From positions 124,001 to 188,000 of the forward strand of contig NZ_JAINRC010000015.1 in the NCBI RefSeq assembly GCF_020400655.1: a DNA stretch of 64,000 nt, in the 5' to 3' direction. Below are positions 18,231 through 27,021 of the stretch, in pieces; position 1 is the stretch's first letter; each line of letters begins with the position of its first letter. Source of the stretch: Streptomyces spinosus. GTDB lineage: Bacteria > Actinomycetota > Actinomycetes > Streptomycetales > Streptomycetaceae. The position numbers and the translations under genes were made by a program. Below the pieces are notes generated by a model. It worked only from the letters and a program-made list of their open reading frames with translations, ran no database searches and was not told the origin of the DNA.

Positions 18231-19223
18231 CTACCCGCCCTGCGCGGACGTCAGCCCCTGCACCCGCCCCAGCATCCGCACCGGGCCGCTGCCGGCCGGG
18301 TCGAGCACGGCCTGGTTGGCGATCGACTCCAGCGTCAGGGACTGCTTCACGTCGCCCTTGGTCAAGGCCCGCACGTCCTTGTTCGGGACCGGCACGGTGG
18401 CGCCCGTGTAGGCGGTCTGCCTCTCGTAGTGGTGCGTGGTGAAGAACACCAGCGCCCCGCCGTCCGCCGTGCGCAGCGCGAGCGGCGCGTAGTCGCCGTG
18501 GGTGAGCGGTTCGTCGATGAACTGCCTGACCAGACCCGGCTTCTCGGCCTCCTTCGCGCGGGCCGCGCGCAGCCCGCTGGTGTCGCGCCCGTCCGCGAAG
18601 GCCTTCCCGCCGTTCTTCAGGTAGTCCGCGTACGTCTTGCCCAACTCGTCAGGCCGGACGGCGAGCCCGCCGGCCGCGGCCGGTACGGCCTCGGCCCAGC
18701 CGTCCTCGTCCGTCCTGAACTCGGGGACGGTGCCGGGGGCCATGAGCGTCAGGTAGCTCACCTGCCAGCGTTCGCCGAGGTCGCCCCGGGTGAAGACCAG
18801 CACCCAGCGGTAGCTGCCGCCCTTGTTGCCCCGGGCGTCGGCGACGAACCAGCGGGGCCAGCCGGCCTTCTCCGGGATCGTGATCCTCACGTCCGTCAGC
18901 GTCAGCGGGGTGTGGCTGGCGTTCCCCGACGGGCTGTTGACGTGCCCGGCCCGCAGCCGGGCGGAGTCGATGTCGGAGAGGGCGCCGGTGACATAGGGAG
19001 CGTCCAGGGAGCTGTCGTAGGCCTTGTCGGCCTTGTTGTACGCGTCCGTGAACGCGGTGACCGCCCTGGCGGCCTCGGCACGGGTGGCCGCGGGCACCAC
19101 CACCCGCTCCCCGTGCACCACCACGCATCCGCTCGCGGTCAGCGACAAAGCGGTCAGCGAGGCCGCTACGAGTGCGTTCCGGTCACGCCTGCGAAGCCGC
19201 TGACGGCTGCGTTCCCTTCTCAT
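18231..19223 (-). CDS. Putative lipoprotein trailing the efe iron uptake operon
   Basis: 330 aa. Positively charged start, hydrophobic stretch (LVAASLTALSLTASG) and a lipobox cysteine at LTASGC (about residue 33), so likely exported and lipidated. The remainder is soluble with no family I recognise; the middle (WRWVLVFTRGDLGERWQVSYL) and C-terminal parts look like paired mixed alpha/beta domains. Its first 41 nt overlap the 3' end of efeU in another frame, so it is probably translated from the efe message. A role at the cell surface in iron handling is inferred from position only. Confidence 0.75.
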   Translation of the reverse strand: MRRERSRQRLRRRDRNALVAASLTALSLTASGCVVVHGERVVVPAATRAEAARAVTAFTDAYNKADKAYDSSLDAPYVTGALSDIDSARLRAGHVNSPSGNASHTPLTLTDVRITIPEKAGWPRWFVADARGNKGGSYRWVLVFTRGDLGERWQVSYLTLMAPGTVPEFRTDEDGWAEAVPAAAGGLAVRPDELGKTYADYLKNGGKAFADGRDTSGLRAARAKEAEKPGLVRQFIDEPLTHGDYAPLALRTADGGALVFFTTHHYERQTAYTGATVPVPNKDVRALTKGDVKQSLTLESIANQAVLDPAGSGPVRMLGRVQGLTSAQGG

Positions 19224-20055
19224 CGGGCTCCTTCACCTTCCCCTTCCCGGAGGCGAACCCTACCGGGGAGAGGAACAGCGCGAGCACCGGGACCAGGTAC
19301 AGCGCCCACACCGTGACCTGAAGGACCGTCGGGTCCGGCTGGAAGTTGAACACGCCCTTCAGCAGGGTGCCGTACCAGCTGTCCGGCGGGATGGCGCCGC
19401 TGATGTCGAAGGCCAGGTCGGTCAGGCCCGGGATCCAGCCGGCCTCCTGGAGGTCGTGGAAGCCGTACGCCAGCACGCCCGCGGCGACCACGACCAGCAT
19501 CCCGCCGGTCCAGGTGAAGAACTTGGCCAGGTTGATCTTCAGGGCGCCCCGGTAGAACAGCCAGCCCAGCAGCACCGCCGTGGCGAGGCCGAGGGCGACG
19601 CCGACCAGCGGGCGCGGAGTGCCGTCGCTCGCCGCGTGCACCGACGCCCACACGAACAGCGCGGTCTCCAGACCCTCCCGGCCGACCGCGAGGAACGCCG
19701 TGGCGACCAGCGCGCCCGTGCCGAGGGCGAGCGCGGCGTCCAGCTTGCCGTGCAGCTCGGACTTCAGGTGTCGGGCGGTGCGCCGCATCCAGAACACCAT
19801 CCAGGTCACCAGGCCGACGGCGACGACCGACAGGGAGCCGCCGAGCGCCTCCTGCGCCTGGAACGTCAGCTCCTGCGAGCCGAACTCCAGGGCGCAGCCG
19901 AAGCCCATGGCGATGGCGATGGCGATGCCGATGCCGATCCAGATCGGCCGCAGGGCGTCCTTGCGGCCGGTCTTGACCAGGTAGGCGATCAGGATGCAGA
20001 CGACGAGCGACGCCTCGAGTCCCTCGCGCAGGCCGATCAGGTAGTTGGAGAACAC
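19183..20055 (-). CDS. efeU: EfeU/FTR1-family iron permease
   Basis: 290 aa with seven hydrophobic helices. It carries the two REGLE motifs of the FTR1 superfamily (GLREGLEASL near residue 10 and VGREGLETAL near residue 125), which conduct iron across the membrane. ATG 20055 is only 3 nt after the efeB stop. Together with efeB and efeO it forms the Efe system for ferrous/heme iron uptake. The C-terminal tail is hydrophilic and overlaps the next lipoprotein gene. Confidence 0.95.
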   Translation of the reverse strand: MFSNYLIGLREGLEASLVVCILIAYLVKTGRKDALRPIWIGIGIAIAIAMGFGCALEFGSQELTFQAQEALGGSLSVVAVGLVTWMVFWMRRTARHLKSELHGKLDAALALGTGALVATAFLAVGREGLETALFVWASVHAASDGTPRPLVGVALGLATAVLLGWLFYRGALKINLAKFFTWTGGMLVVVAAGVLAYGFHDLQEAGWIPGLTDLAFDISGAIPPDSWYGTLLKGVFNFQPDPTVLQVTVWALYLVPVLALFLSPVGFASGKGKVKEPDEKGTQPSAASQA

Positions 20056-20058
20056 GGG

Positions 20059-21315
20059 CTATGCCCCCTTCGAGAACAGCGTGCGGCCCCACCAGTCGCC
20101 GGAGTCCCGGACGCCGGGCGGGATCGCGAAGACCGCCGAACCCACGTGCTGGATGTACTCGTTGAGCGCGTCGTGCGCGGCGAGGTTGCGCTGGAGCGGG
20201 ATGAAGCCCTTGCGCACGTCCCGCTGGTAGGCGAGGAAGAACAGGCCCGCGTCCAGGCGGCCGAGGCCGTCGGTGCCGTCGGTGAAGGAGTAGCCCCGGC
20301 GCAGGATGGTGATCCCGTTGTTGGAGTCGGGGTGCGCGAGCCGCACGTGCGCGTCGGGCTTCATCGCCTTCAGGAACGGCTCGTCGTGCTCCTTGGCCTT
20401 GCCGACCGGGGCGCCCTCGCGCTTGTCCCGGCCGAACACGTCCTCCTGCTCCTGGAGCGAGGCGCGGTCCCAGGTCTCGATGTTCATGCGGATGCGCCGG
20501 GCGACCAGGTACGAGCCGCCGGTCATCCAGTCCGGCCCGTCCTCCTCGCCGACCCACACGAACTTCCTCAGCCGGTCGGTCTCGGTGCCCGCGATGTTGC
20601 GGGTGCCGTCCTTGAAACCCATGAGGTTGCGCGGGGTCTGGGCGCCCGGGGTGGTGGAGGAGGTCTTGCCGAAGCCGAGCTGGGACCAGCGGATGGCGAC
20701 CTTGCCGAAGCCGATCCGGGCGAGGTTGCGGATGGCGTGCACGGCGACCTGCGGGTCGTCGGCGCAGGCCTGCACGCACAGGTCGCCGCCGGTGCGGGAC
20801 CTGTCGAGGTTGTCGCCGGGGAACCTGGGCAGGTCGACCAGGGCCTCGGGCCGCCGGTCCGCCAGCCCGAACCTGTCGAAGAGCGAGGGACCGAACCCGA
20901 TGGTGAGCGTGAGCCGGGACGGCTTGAGCCCGAGCGCCTCACCGGTGTCGTCCGGCGGGGCCTCGGCGAGCCCGCCGTAGGCGCCTTCTCCGACGGCCTT
21001 CCCGGCGGTCATCCGGCGGGCCGCGGCCGTCCAGTCCTTGAGCATGTGGACGAACTGTTCGCGGTCGTCGGTCTTCACGTCGAACGCGGCGAAGTGCAGC
21101 CGGTCCTGCACCGGGGTGGCGATGCCGGCCTGGTGGGCGCCGTGGAACTCCACCGCGCCGCCGGTCTCGGCGGCGGCCGGGTCCATGTCGTCGCCCGTCC
21201 TGGCCATGGCCGCGGCCCCGCCGGCCGCGGCGGCCCCGAGCGCGAGCCCGGCACCGCCCCAGCCGATCAGCGCGCGGCGCGACGGACTGGCCTGGGTCTT
21301 GTGGGTCTCGGTCAT
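20059..21315 (-). CDS. efeB: EfeB, Tat-exported dye-decolorising (DyP-type) heme peroxidase
   Basis: 418 aa. Twin-arginine signal at the start (SRRALIGWGGAGLALGAAAAGG). The DyP signature GFKDGTRN is present near residue 225, carrying the catalytic aspartate of the GxxDG motif, with the C-terminal heme-binding region (RRGYSFTDG, GLFFLAYQRD). In the Efe system it oxidises ferrous iron or removes iron from heme outside the membrane. It lies between efeO (17 nt upstream) and efeU (3 nt downstream), so one operon. Confidence 0.95.
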   Translation of the reverse strand: MTETHKTQASPSRRALIGWGGAGLALGAAAAGGAAAMARTGDDMDPAAAETGGAVEFHGAHQAGIATPVQDRLHFAAFDVKTDDREQFVHMLKDWTAAARRMTAGKAVGEGAYGGLAEAPPDDTGEALGLKPSRLTLTIGFGPSLFDRFGLADRRPEALVDLPRFPGDNLDRSRTGGDLCVQACADDPQVAVHAIRNLARIGFGKVAIRWSQLGFGKTSSTTPGAQTPRNLMGFKDGTRNIAGTETDRLRKFVWVGEEDGPDWMTGGSYLVARRIRMNIETWDRASLQEQEDVFGRDKREGAPVGKAKEHDEPFLKAMKPDAHVRLAHPDSNNGITILRRGYSFTDGTDGLGRLDAGLFFLAYQRDVRKGFIPLQRNLAAHDALNEYIQHVGSAVFAIPPGVRDSGDWWGRTLFSKGA

Positions 21316-21332
21316 CGCCTCTGCCCCCTCGT

Positions 21333-22469
21333 CTACTTCACGACCGCGGCGGCGAGCTTGGACAGCGGCTCGGCGAGCGCGTTCACCGCGTCCGACAGCT
21401 CCTTGCGCTGGTCCTTGGTGACCTTGTCGTAGGAGACGAAGTCGTAGGACGTCTTGTCGGTGCGGTACTTGTCGAGCAGCGTGTCCAGCGCCGCGAACTG
21501 CTTGTCGAGTTCCTCGGTGAGCGCGGGGTCGTTCTTCGCGGCGACCGGCTTCAGCAGCTCGTACGCCTTCTGGGCGCCCTCGACGTTGCCCTTGAAGTCG
21601 ACCAGGTCGGTGTGGGCGTAGCGGTCCTCCTCGCCGGTGACCTTGCCGGTGGCGACCTCGTCCAGCAGCTCCTTGGCGCCGTTGGCCATGGAGGTCGGGG
21701 TGATCTCCGCCTTGCCGACCCGGCCCTGCCAGTCCTTGAGGTCCGTCAGCAACCGGCCGGCGAGGGCCTTCTCCTCGGCGCCGATCTTCTTGTCGTGCCA
21801 GAGGGCCTTCTCCAGCCGGTGCCAGCCGGTCCACTTCTGGCCGGCCTCCAGGCCGTCCTCGCGGACGTCGACCTTCGGGTCGATGTCGCCGAAGGACTCG
21901 GCGACCGGCTCGGTGCGCTCCCAGCCGAGCCGGGAGAGGCCGTAGGCCTTCTTCGCGGCCTCCAGGTCGCCGTCCTCGACCGCCTTCACGAAGGTCTCGG
22001 CCTTCGGCAGCGTCTCGTCGGCCTGGTCCTGGGCGTACTGGCGGTACTCGGCGACCGCCTGGTCCAGCTTCGGGTTGCGCTTGGCGGCGCCGGCGCCTCC
22101 GGTCACGGTCAGCTTCTGCCGCACGCCGTGGCCCTTCATGCCGGGCCGGCAGGCGATCTCGTACGAGCCGGCCTTCACCTCGGCGGTGAGCGTGTACTTG
22201 GTGCCCGGACCGATGTTCTCCTTCTCGGAGACGATCCGGTCGTCCGGGAACAGGATCTCGACCTCGGTCGCCTTGGAGCCCTTGTTCTCTATCTTCAGCG
22301 TGACCTGGCCGGCCGGCACCGACGTGCTGGAGGTCTCGCACGTGGAGTCGGCGGCCGTGACCTGGATGGCGTCACCGTCCTTGGCGTCACTCTTCGCGGT
22401 GCAGGCCGAGAGGGCGGTCAGAGCCGCCGCGGTGGCGGCGGCGGTGACGGTCAGTCGGACGGCGCGCAT
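21333..22469 (-). CDS. efeO: EfeO, iron-binding lipoprotein with cupredoxin and M75 domains
   Basis: 378 aa. Lipoprotein signal with lipobox LSAC at about residue 22. Residues 35-125 form a cupredoxin-like domain (SYEIACRPGMKGHG), followed by an M75 imelysin-type helical domain with the HxxE signature in GWHRLEKALWHD. In E. coli EfeO is the periplasmic iron-binding component; here it is tethered to the membrane. First gene of the efeO-efeB-efeU unit, with two iron boxes immediately upstream (22491-22529). Confidence 0.94.
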   Translation of the reverse strand: MRAVRLTVTAAATAAALTALSACTAKSDAKDGDAIQVTAADSTCETSSTSVPAGQVTLKIENKGSKATEVEILFPDDRIVSEKENIGPGTKYTLTAEVKAGSYEIACRPGMKGHGVRQKLTVTGGAGAAKRNPKLDQAVAEYRQYAQDQADETLPKAETFVKAVEDGDLEAAKKAYGLSRLGWERTEPVAESFGDIDPKVDVREDGLEAGQKWTGWHRLEKALWHDKKIGAEEKALAGRLLTDLKDWQGRVGKAEITPTSMANGAKELLDEVATGKVTGEEDRYAHTDLVDFKGNVEGAQKAYELLKPVAAKNDPALTEELDKQFAALDTLLDKYRTDKTSYDFVSYDKVTKDQRKELSDAVNALAEPLSKLAAAVVK

Positions 22470-22490
22470 GCAGGCTCCCAGCGGATCTGG

Positions 22491-22529
22491 TGTGGTGAGG
22501 CTGCCCTAACTTACATGAGGCTATCCTCA
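22491..22529 (-). promoter_or_regulatory. Tandem iron boxes (DmdR1/IdeR-type) before efeO
   Basis: On the minus strand TTAGGGCAGCCTCACCACA (22509-22491) matches 14 of 19 positions of the IdeR/DmdR consensus TTAGGTTAGGCTAACCTAA, counting C as allowed at position 13. Read on the plus strand, 22511-22529 (TTACATGAGGCTATCCTCA) also matches about 14 of 19. The two sites are spaced 20 bp apart, so a double dimer of the iron-dependent repressor is plausible. They lie 21 bp before the efeO start. Confidence 0.7.
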
Positions 22530-22782
22530 CCCGTCCCCCCGCCTCCCGTGATTCGGCTCTCACGACAAGATCACGGACACGGCTTGATCGCGACGCCCCA
22601 AAGGGGACGGCAACGGACGGTAAAGGCGAGGCCAAGAGACCGGGGACGGACGGCCGGAGACGGCCCGCCGCGCGGGGTGCTCGCCCGGGCGCCGGACGAG
22701 GAGGCCGCACCCGGACCCGGCCGCTGCCCGGAGGGGTCCCGCCTGGGAGCGGTCGCCGCCGCCGCGATGTTTCAATTCCCCG
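22530..22782. other. Intergenic gap between efeO and the PhzF-like gene; no gene seen
   Basis: About 250 nt. Short open frames exist on both strands but none has a start signal or recognisable protein. The part just after the iron boxes should hold the efe promoter; the end near 22769 should hold that of the PhzF-like gene. No clear hexamers were identified. Confidence 0.4.
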
Positions 22783-23427
22783 GTGACTGACTACGACGTA
22801 CTCCGCGTCTTCTGCGGGCCGAACGGCGGCTACGGCAACGAACTGGGCGTCGTCCGCGACGGCTCGGTGCTGCCCGAGCGGAGCGACCGGCAGGCGCTGG
22901 CGGCCAAACTCGGCTTCAGCGAGACCGTGTTCGTGGACGACCCCGAGCGCGGAGTGATCGACATCTACACGCCCACCCTGCGCCTGCCCTTCGCCGGCCA
23001 CCCCTGCGTGGGCACGGCCTGGCTGCTCGACGTGCCCGAACTCGTCACCCCCGCCGGGGTCGTCGGGACCCGCCTGGACGGCGAGTTCACCTGGATCGAG
23101 GCCCGCGCGGAGTGGGCACCCCCGCGCACCCTGCGCCAGTACGCGAGCGCCGCCGAGGTGGACGCCCTCGACGTGCCGCCGCCGGGGGAGTGGCTGTACG
23201 CCTGGGCGTGGAAGGACGAGGCCGCCGGGCGGGTCCGGGCCCGCGCCTTTCCCGGGCGCGACGACTGCGTCGAGGAGGACGAGGCGACCGGGGCGGCGGC
23301 GCTGCTCCTCACCGACCTGCTGGGCCGGGCGCTGAACATCACCCAGGGCAGGGGCTCCCAGCTCCTGACCGCCCCTCAGCCGCACGGGTGGATCGAGGTC
23401 GGCGGACGGGTCCGCCTGGAGCGCTGA
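22783..23427 (+). CDS. PhzF-family isomerase/epimerase-like protein
   Basis: 214 aa from GTG 22783. PhzF signatures: VFCGPNGGYGNELGVV at the N-terminus (with the catalytic-type acidic residue following GN), FAGHPCVGTAWLL near residue 66, EDEATGAAALLL, and GRGSQLL near the end. PhzF proteins isomerise or epimerise small substrates and fold as two hotdog-like halves. It is shorter than typical PhzF (about 280 aa), the missing part lying between the halves, so substrate and activity are uncertain. Divergent from efeO. Confidence 0.82.
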   Translation: MTDYDVLRVFCGPNGGYGNELGVVRDGSVLPERSDRQALAAKLGFSETVFVDDPERGVIDIYTPTLRLPFAGHPCVGTAWLLDVPELVTPAGVVGTRLDGEFTWIEARAEWAPPRTLRQYASAAEVDALDVPPPGEWLYAWAWKDEAAGRVRARAFPGRDDCVEEDEATGAAALLLTDLLGRALNITQGRGSQLLTAPQPHGWIEVGGRVRLER

Positions 23428-23553
23428 CGCGTAGGCGCGTCCGGGGGATCGTCCGGGATCCCGTTCGGGTGGATCCACGGGTGCGCGCGAAGGCCGCCGC
23501 CGGCGAGCGGGGACCTCTGGGCGTGACCACTCCGTCTCCCTGAGAGGAGCACC

Positions 23554-23751
23554 ATGCGCATCAGATCAGTCCTGGCCGCGACCGCCCTCGCCGCCGCTCT
23601 CGCCGCGTCCGGCGCCACGACGGCCAGTGCCGCCCACCACGACGAGAAGACCGACGACGAGGCCGTCTGCAGCCCGTACGCCGGCACTCTCACCTCGCTG
23701 GAGAACCACCTGACGTGGTCGGGCGCCCACTGCGGCCACCACGGGCGCTGA
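23554..23751 (+). CDS. Small secreted protein of unknown function
   Basis: 65 aa with a good GAGAGGAG site 5 nt before the ATG. Signal peptide with cleavage likely after TTASAA. The mature part is about 37 residues, acidic then histidine-rich (HHDEKTDDE ... CGHHGR), with two cysteines that could form a disulfide or, with the histidines, bind metal. No family recognised. Followed by a terminator hairpin at 23758-23791. Confidence 0.72.
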   Translation: MRIRSVLAATALAAALAASGATTASAAHHDEKTDDEAVCSPYAGTLTSLENHLTWSGAHCGHHGR

Positions 23752-23757
23752 TCCGGC

Positions 23758-23791
23758 CCGGGTCCCCTCCCGCGCGCGGCGGGGGACCCGG
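23758..23791. terminator. Bidirectional terminator between small secreted protein gene and map
   Basis: CCGGGTCCCC (23758-23767) and GGGGACCCGG (23782-23791) pair perfectly over 10 bp, between the 3' ends of two convergent genes. Confidence 0.7.
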
Positions 23792-23802
23792 TCGTACCGC
23801 GC

Positions 23803-24660
23803 TCAGGGGAGCGTCAGGATGTCCGCGCCGGTCTCCGTCACGACCAGCGTGTGCTCGAACTGCGCGGTCCGCTTGCGGTCCTTCGTCACGACCGTCCAGC
23901 CGTCGTCCCACATGTCGTACTCGTGGGTGCCCAGCGTCAGCATCGGCTCGATCGTGAACGTCATCCCCGGCTGCATCACGGTCGTCGCGTGCGGGCTGTC
24001 GTAGTGCGGGATGATCAGCCCCGAGTGGAACGCCGTGCTGATGCCGTGTCCGGTGAAGTCCCGCACCACGCCGTAGCCGAACCGCTTGGCGTACGACTCG
24101 ATGACCCGGCCGATGACGTTGATCTGCCGCCCGGGCTTCACGGCCTTGACCGCACGGTTCAGCGCCTCGCGGGTGCGCTCCACCAGCAGCCGCGACTCCT
24201 CGTCCACGTCACCGACCAGGTAGGTGGCGTTGTTGTCGCCGTGGACCCCGCCGATGTACGCCGTCACGTCCAGGTTGACGATGTCGCCGTCCCGGAGGAC
24301 CGTCGAGTCCGGGATGCCGTGGCAGATGACCTCGTTGACCGAGGTGCACAGCGACTTGGGGAAACCCCGGTAGCCGAGCGTGGACGGGTACGCCCCGTGG
24401 TCGCACATGTAGTCGTGGGCGACCTTGTCCAGCTGGTCCGTGGTGACCCCGGGCGCGATGATCTTCGCGGCCTCCGCCATCGCCCGCGCGGCGATGCGGC
24501 CCGCGGTCCGCATGGCCTCGACGGTCTCGGGGGTCTGCACCTCCGGCCCGGTGTACGGCGCCGGCGCGGGCTTGCCGACGTACTCGGGGCGGCGGATGTT
24601 TCCGGGAACCGGACGGGTGGGGGACAGCTCCCCTGGTACGAGCAGCGACTGGCCAGACAT
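23803..24660 (-). CDS. map: Type I methionine aminopeptidase
   Basis: 285 aa from ATG 24660 (MSGQSLLVPG). Removes the initiator methionine from new proteins. Metal ligands are seen in order: NLDVTAYIGG, HGDNN, the His of FTGHGI, TIEPM and FEHTLV. An N-terminal extension of about 40 residues rich in proline (TRPVPGNIRRPEYVGKPAP) precedes the pita-bread fold; actinobacterial MetAP1c has such an extension, thought to contact the ribosome. An upstream in-frame ATG would add 30 residues of no conserved character. Confidence 0.95.
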   Translation of the reverse strand: MSGQSLLVPGELSPTRPVPGNIRRPEYVGKPAPAPYTGPEVQTPETVEAMRTAGRIAARAMAEAAKIIAPGVTTDQLDKVAHDYMCDHGAYPSTLGYRGFPKSLCTSVNEVICHGIPDSTVLRDGDIVNLDVTAYIGGVHGDNNATYLVGDVDEESRLLVERTREALNRAVKAVKPGRQINVIGRVIESYAKRFGYGVVRDFTGHGISTAFHSGLIIPHYDSPHATTVMQPGMTFTIEPMLTLGTHEYDMWDDGWTVVTKDRKRTAQFEHTLVVTETGADILTLP

Positions 24661-24718
24661 GCAAGCGAGTCTAACCAGCGGACATGGGGGAACATGTCGG
24701 TGGCGAGAGGAGCTGCCC

Positions 24719-24952
24719 ATGGCCCTGTTCAAGAAGCGCACCGCCGGCAAGCCGGGCGAGTGGTACTACTGCCTGGAACACAAGAAGGTCGAGGAGGGCC
24801 CGGACTGCCCGGGCAAGGACCGCTTCGGGCCGTACGCCTCCCCCGAGGAGGCCCGGCACGCGATGGAGACCGCCGCCGAGCGCAACCTCCAGTGGGAGAA
24901 CGACCCGCGCTGGCACGACGCGCCCGCCGGGGGCGGCACCGACGAGGACTGA
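24719..24952 (+). CDS. Conserved small actinobacterial protein of unknown function
   Basis: 77 aa from ATG 24719 with AGAGGAG at 5-10 nt. Basic start (MALFKKRTAGKPGEWYYC), a CLEHKKVEEGPDC pair of cysteines, and the segment GPYASPEEARHAMETAAERN, which looks like a short helical hairpin. Two cysteines 10 residues apart could bind metal. I recall similar short proteins in many streptomycetes but no function. Divergent from map, sharing a 58-nt gap; its stop abuts the stop of the next gene on the other strand. Confidence 0.75.
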   Translation: MALFKKRTAGKPGEWYYCLEHKKVEEGPDCPGKDRFGPYASPEEARHAMETAAERNLQWENDPRWHDAPAGGGTDED

Positions 24953-26221
24953 TCACGCCGGGACGGCCGCGCGCCGCTCGCGCATCCGTACCGCGTGCTC
25001 GTTCGTCCTGGCGTCGTACGCCATCAGCCCCGGCAGGCACAGCGCCAGCAGTCCCACCGCGCCCGCGCACGCCAGACCACCGGACCACACCGAGGCCCGT
25101 ACGCCCGCCCACGCGGCCGTGCCGCCCGCCCGGACCTGACCGAGCTGCGGGCCGACCGAGTACGACAGCAGTTCGATCCCGGCGAGCCTGCCGCGCAGCT
25201 CGTCCGGGATCGTCTGGTTCCACATGGCCGCCCGGAAGATTCCGCTGACCATGTCGAAGCCGCCGCCGACGGCGAGGAACAGCAGCACCAGCCAGACGTT
25301 CCCGCAGACCCCGGCCGCCGCCACCGCCAGGCCCCACCCGGCGGCCGACAGCACCACCAGCACCCCGTGCCGGTGCACCCGCGAGGTCCAGCCGCTGGTC
25401 AGGCTCACCAGCAGCGCGCCCGCCGGGATCGTCGCGTACATCAGCCCGAGCGCCCACCGCGCGTGCAGGTCGTCCGCGAGGAACGGCAGCACGGCCAGCG
25501 GCATGGCCAGGAACATCGCCGCGAGGTCGACGGCGTAGGTGCCGAGGAGCTCCTTGCGGCTCCACGCGTACCGGGCGCCCTCCGCGATCGCCTTCAGATC
25601 CGGCTTCGCGGCCTCCTCGGCGGCCGGGGAGGGGGCGATCCGCGCGATGTACGCCAGCGAGACGGCGAAGGTCAGCAGATCGGCCGCGTAGGCCCAGCCG
25701 AGGCCCGCGTAGGCGACCACCACGCCCGCGACCGCCGGGCCCGCCACTCCGCCGACGGTCCAGCGCAGCGAGTTCAGCGAGGCCGCCGCCGGCATGTCGT
25801 CGTGGGCGACGATCCGGGGCCACAGCGAGTCCAGGGCCGGGCGCTGCACGGAGACCAGCGCGGAGGAGAGGGCGGCCACGACGTACAGCGGCCAGAGGGC
25901 GGGGCGGGGGAGCAGGGCGTTCAGCAGCAGGACGGCGCTGAGCAGGCCCTGGCCGGCCTCCGTCCACACGATCAGCATCCGCTTGTCCAGGGCGTCGGCG
26001 AGGGCGCCGCCGTAGAGACCGCACACGATGAGCGGCAGCAGCTCGACGGCGCCGATCGCGCCGACCGCCGCGGCGGACTCCGTCAGGTCCTTGAGCTGGA
26101 CCGGCAGCGCGACGAACGTCAGGAAGCTGCCGAAGTTGCTGATCAGACCGGACTTCCACAGGCGACGGAAGTCGGCGGAGGCTTTCCAGGGGGCGAGGTC
26201 GGGAAGGAGGGCTCGGCTCAC
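24953..26221 (-). CDS. MFS transporter (MFS_3/EntS-like)
   Basis: 422 aa from GTG 26221. Twelve helices; ADFRRLWKSGLISNFGSFLTF is typical of the MFS_3 branch that includes the enterobactin exporter EntS and macrolide exporters, and GALADALDKRMLIVW is the loop 2-3 motif. Probably an efflux protein, substrate unknown. Its stop touches the stop of the small gene 24719-24952. Confidence 0.9.
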   Translation of the reverse strand: MSRALLPDLAPWKASADFRRLWKSGLISNFGSFLTFVALPVQLKDLTESAAAVGAIGAVELLPLIVCGLYGGALADALDKRMLIVWTEAGQGLLSAVLLLNALLPRPALWPLYVVAALSSALVSVQRPALDSLWPRIVAHDDMPAAASLNSLRWTVGGVAGPAVAGVVVAYAGLGWAYAADLLTFAVSLAYIARIAPSPAAEEAAKPDLKAIAEGARYAWSRKELLGTYAVDLAAMFLAMPLAVLPFLADDLHARWALGLMYATIPAGALLVSLTSGWTSRVHRHGVLVVLSAAGWGLAVAAAGVCGNVWLVLLFLAVGGGFDMVSGIFRAAMWNQTIPDELRGRLAGIELLSYSVGPQLGQVRAGGTAAWAGVRASVWSGGLACAGAVGLLALCLPGLMAYDARTNEHAVRMRERRAAVPA

Positions 26222-26309
26222 CGGTGCATGCTCGACGGCCCGGCACCGCCGGGCAACCGTTTTTCGGTCCCGTTCCAGCCGGGCGTCTCCGGTGGGCGGG
26301 CGAGGCGGG

Positions 26310-26906
26310 TCACCACGGGGCAGGCGGCGGAGCCGTCAGCGCTTCCGCCAGCCGTGAGAGGCGGTCCCGGAACCCCCGGCGCGCCCTCGGAGAGCCCCCG
26401 TTCTCGCCCGCCGCCGCACTGACCAGGTGCTGCACGCTGTCCAGGTCCAGCTCCGCCCCCTCGGGCACGGCCAGCGTGTCGTGCGCCATCGCGGCCAGCT
26501 CGCCCCCGCCCGCCCCGAGCGCCAGCACCGTCACCCCGGCCCGCCGGGCGTCGTGCACCCGCTCCAGCAGCGGCGCCGGTTCCTCGGGCGCCACCACCAG
26601 CAGCGTCTCCCCGCGCCGCGCCGCCGCGATCCGCCCCGGCCCCACCGCCAGGTGCGCGGGATCGCAGGGGCGCGCGTGATGCCGTACCAGCGTCGGCGCC
26701 AGCTCGGGCGTCCCCGACCACGCGGCCTCGTCCACCAGGTGAGCGGCCAGGTGCCACGGCTCGTACTCCGGCGTCCCCACCAGCAGCAGCCCGCCGCCGT
26801 GCGCCACCACCGACCCGCGCAGCACCCCCGCGAACCTCCGGGTGGCCCCCAGCCACTCGGTCCCGGCCAGCACTTCCCGCAGCAACGCGACCCGTACGGC
26901 GTCCAT
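26310..26906 (-). CDS. Hypothetical protein with SIS/Rossmann-like features
   Basis: 198 aa from ATG 26906. Alternating strands and helices: GGGLLLVGTPEYEPWHLAAHLV, then GETLLVVAPEEP and ARRAGVTVLALGAGGGELAAMA, an arrangement like the SIS sugar-phosphate-binding fold or another Rossmann-like alpha/beta domain. Family not recognised with certainty. Same strand as the MFS gene (88 nt apart) and divergent from the sialidase. Confidence 0.7.
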   Translation of the reverse strand: MDAVRVALLREVLAGTEWLGATRRFAGVLRGSVVAHGGGLLLVGTPEYEPWHLAAHLVDEAAWSGTPELAPTLVRHHARPCDPAHLAVGPGRIAAARRGETLLVVAPEEPAPLLERVHDARRAGVTVLALGAGGGELAAMAHDTLAVPEGAELDLDSVQHLVSAAAGENGGSPRARRGFRDRLSRLAEALTAPPPAPW

Positions 26907-27021
26907 GCGACCGCATCCTGCCGCAGGACGGCACTCGTGACGCCGAGTTCACCGCGAATTCGCCCGACCCGGGGATGGTGGCTGCCATCCCGCCCGCCCC
27001 CACAGGCCGAGGAGCCGCCCG

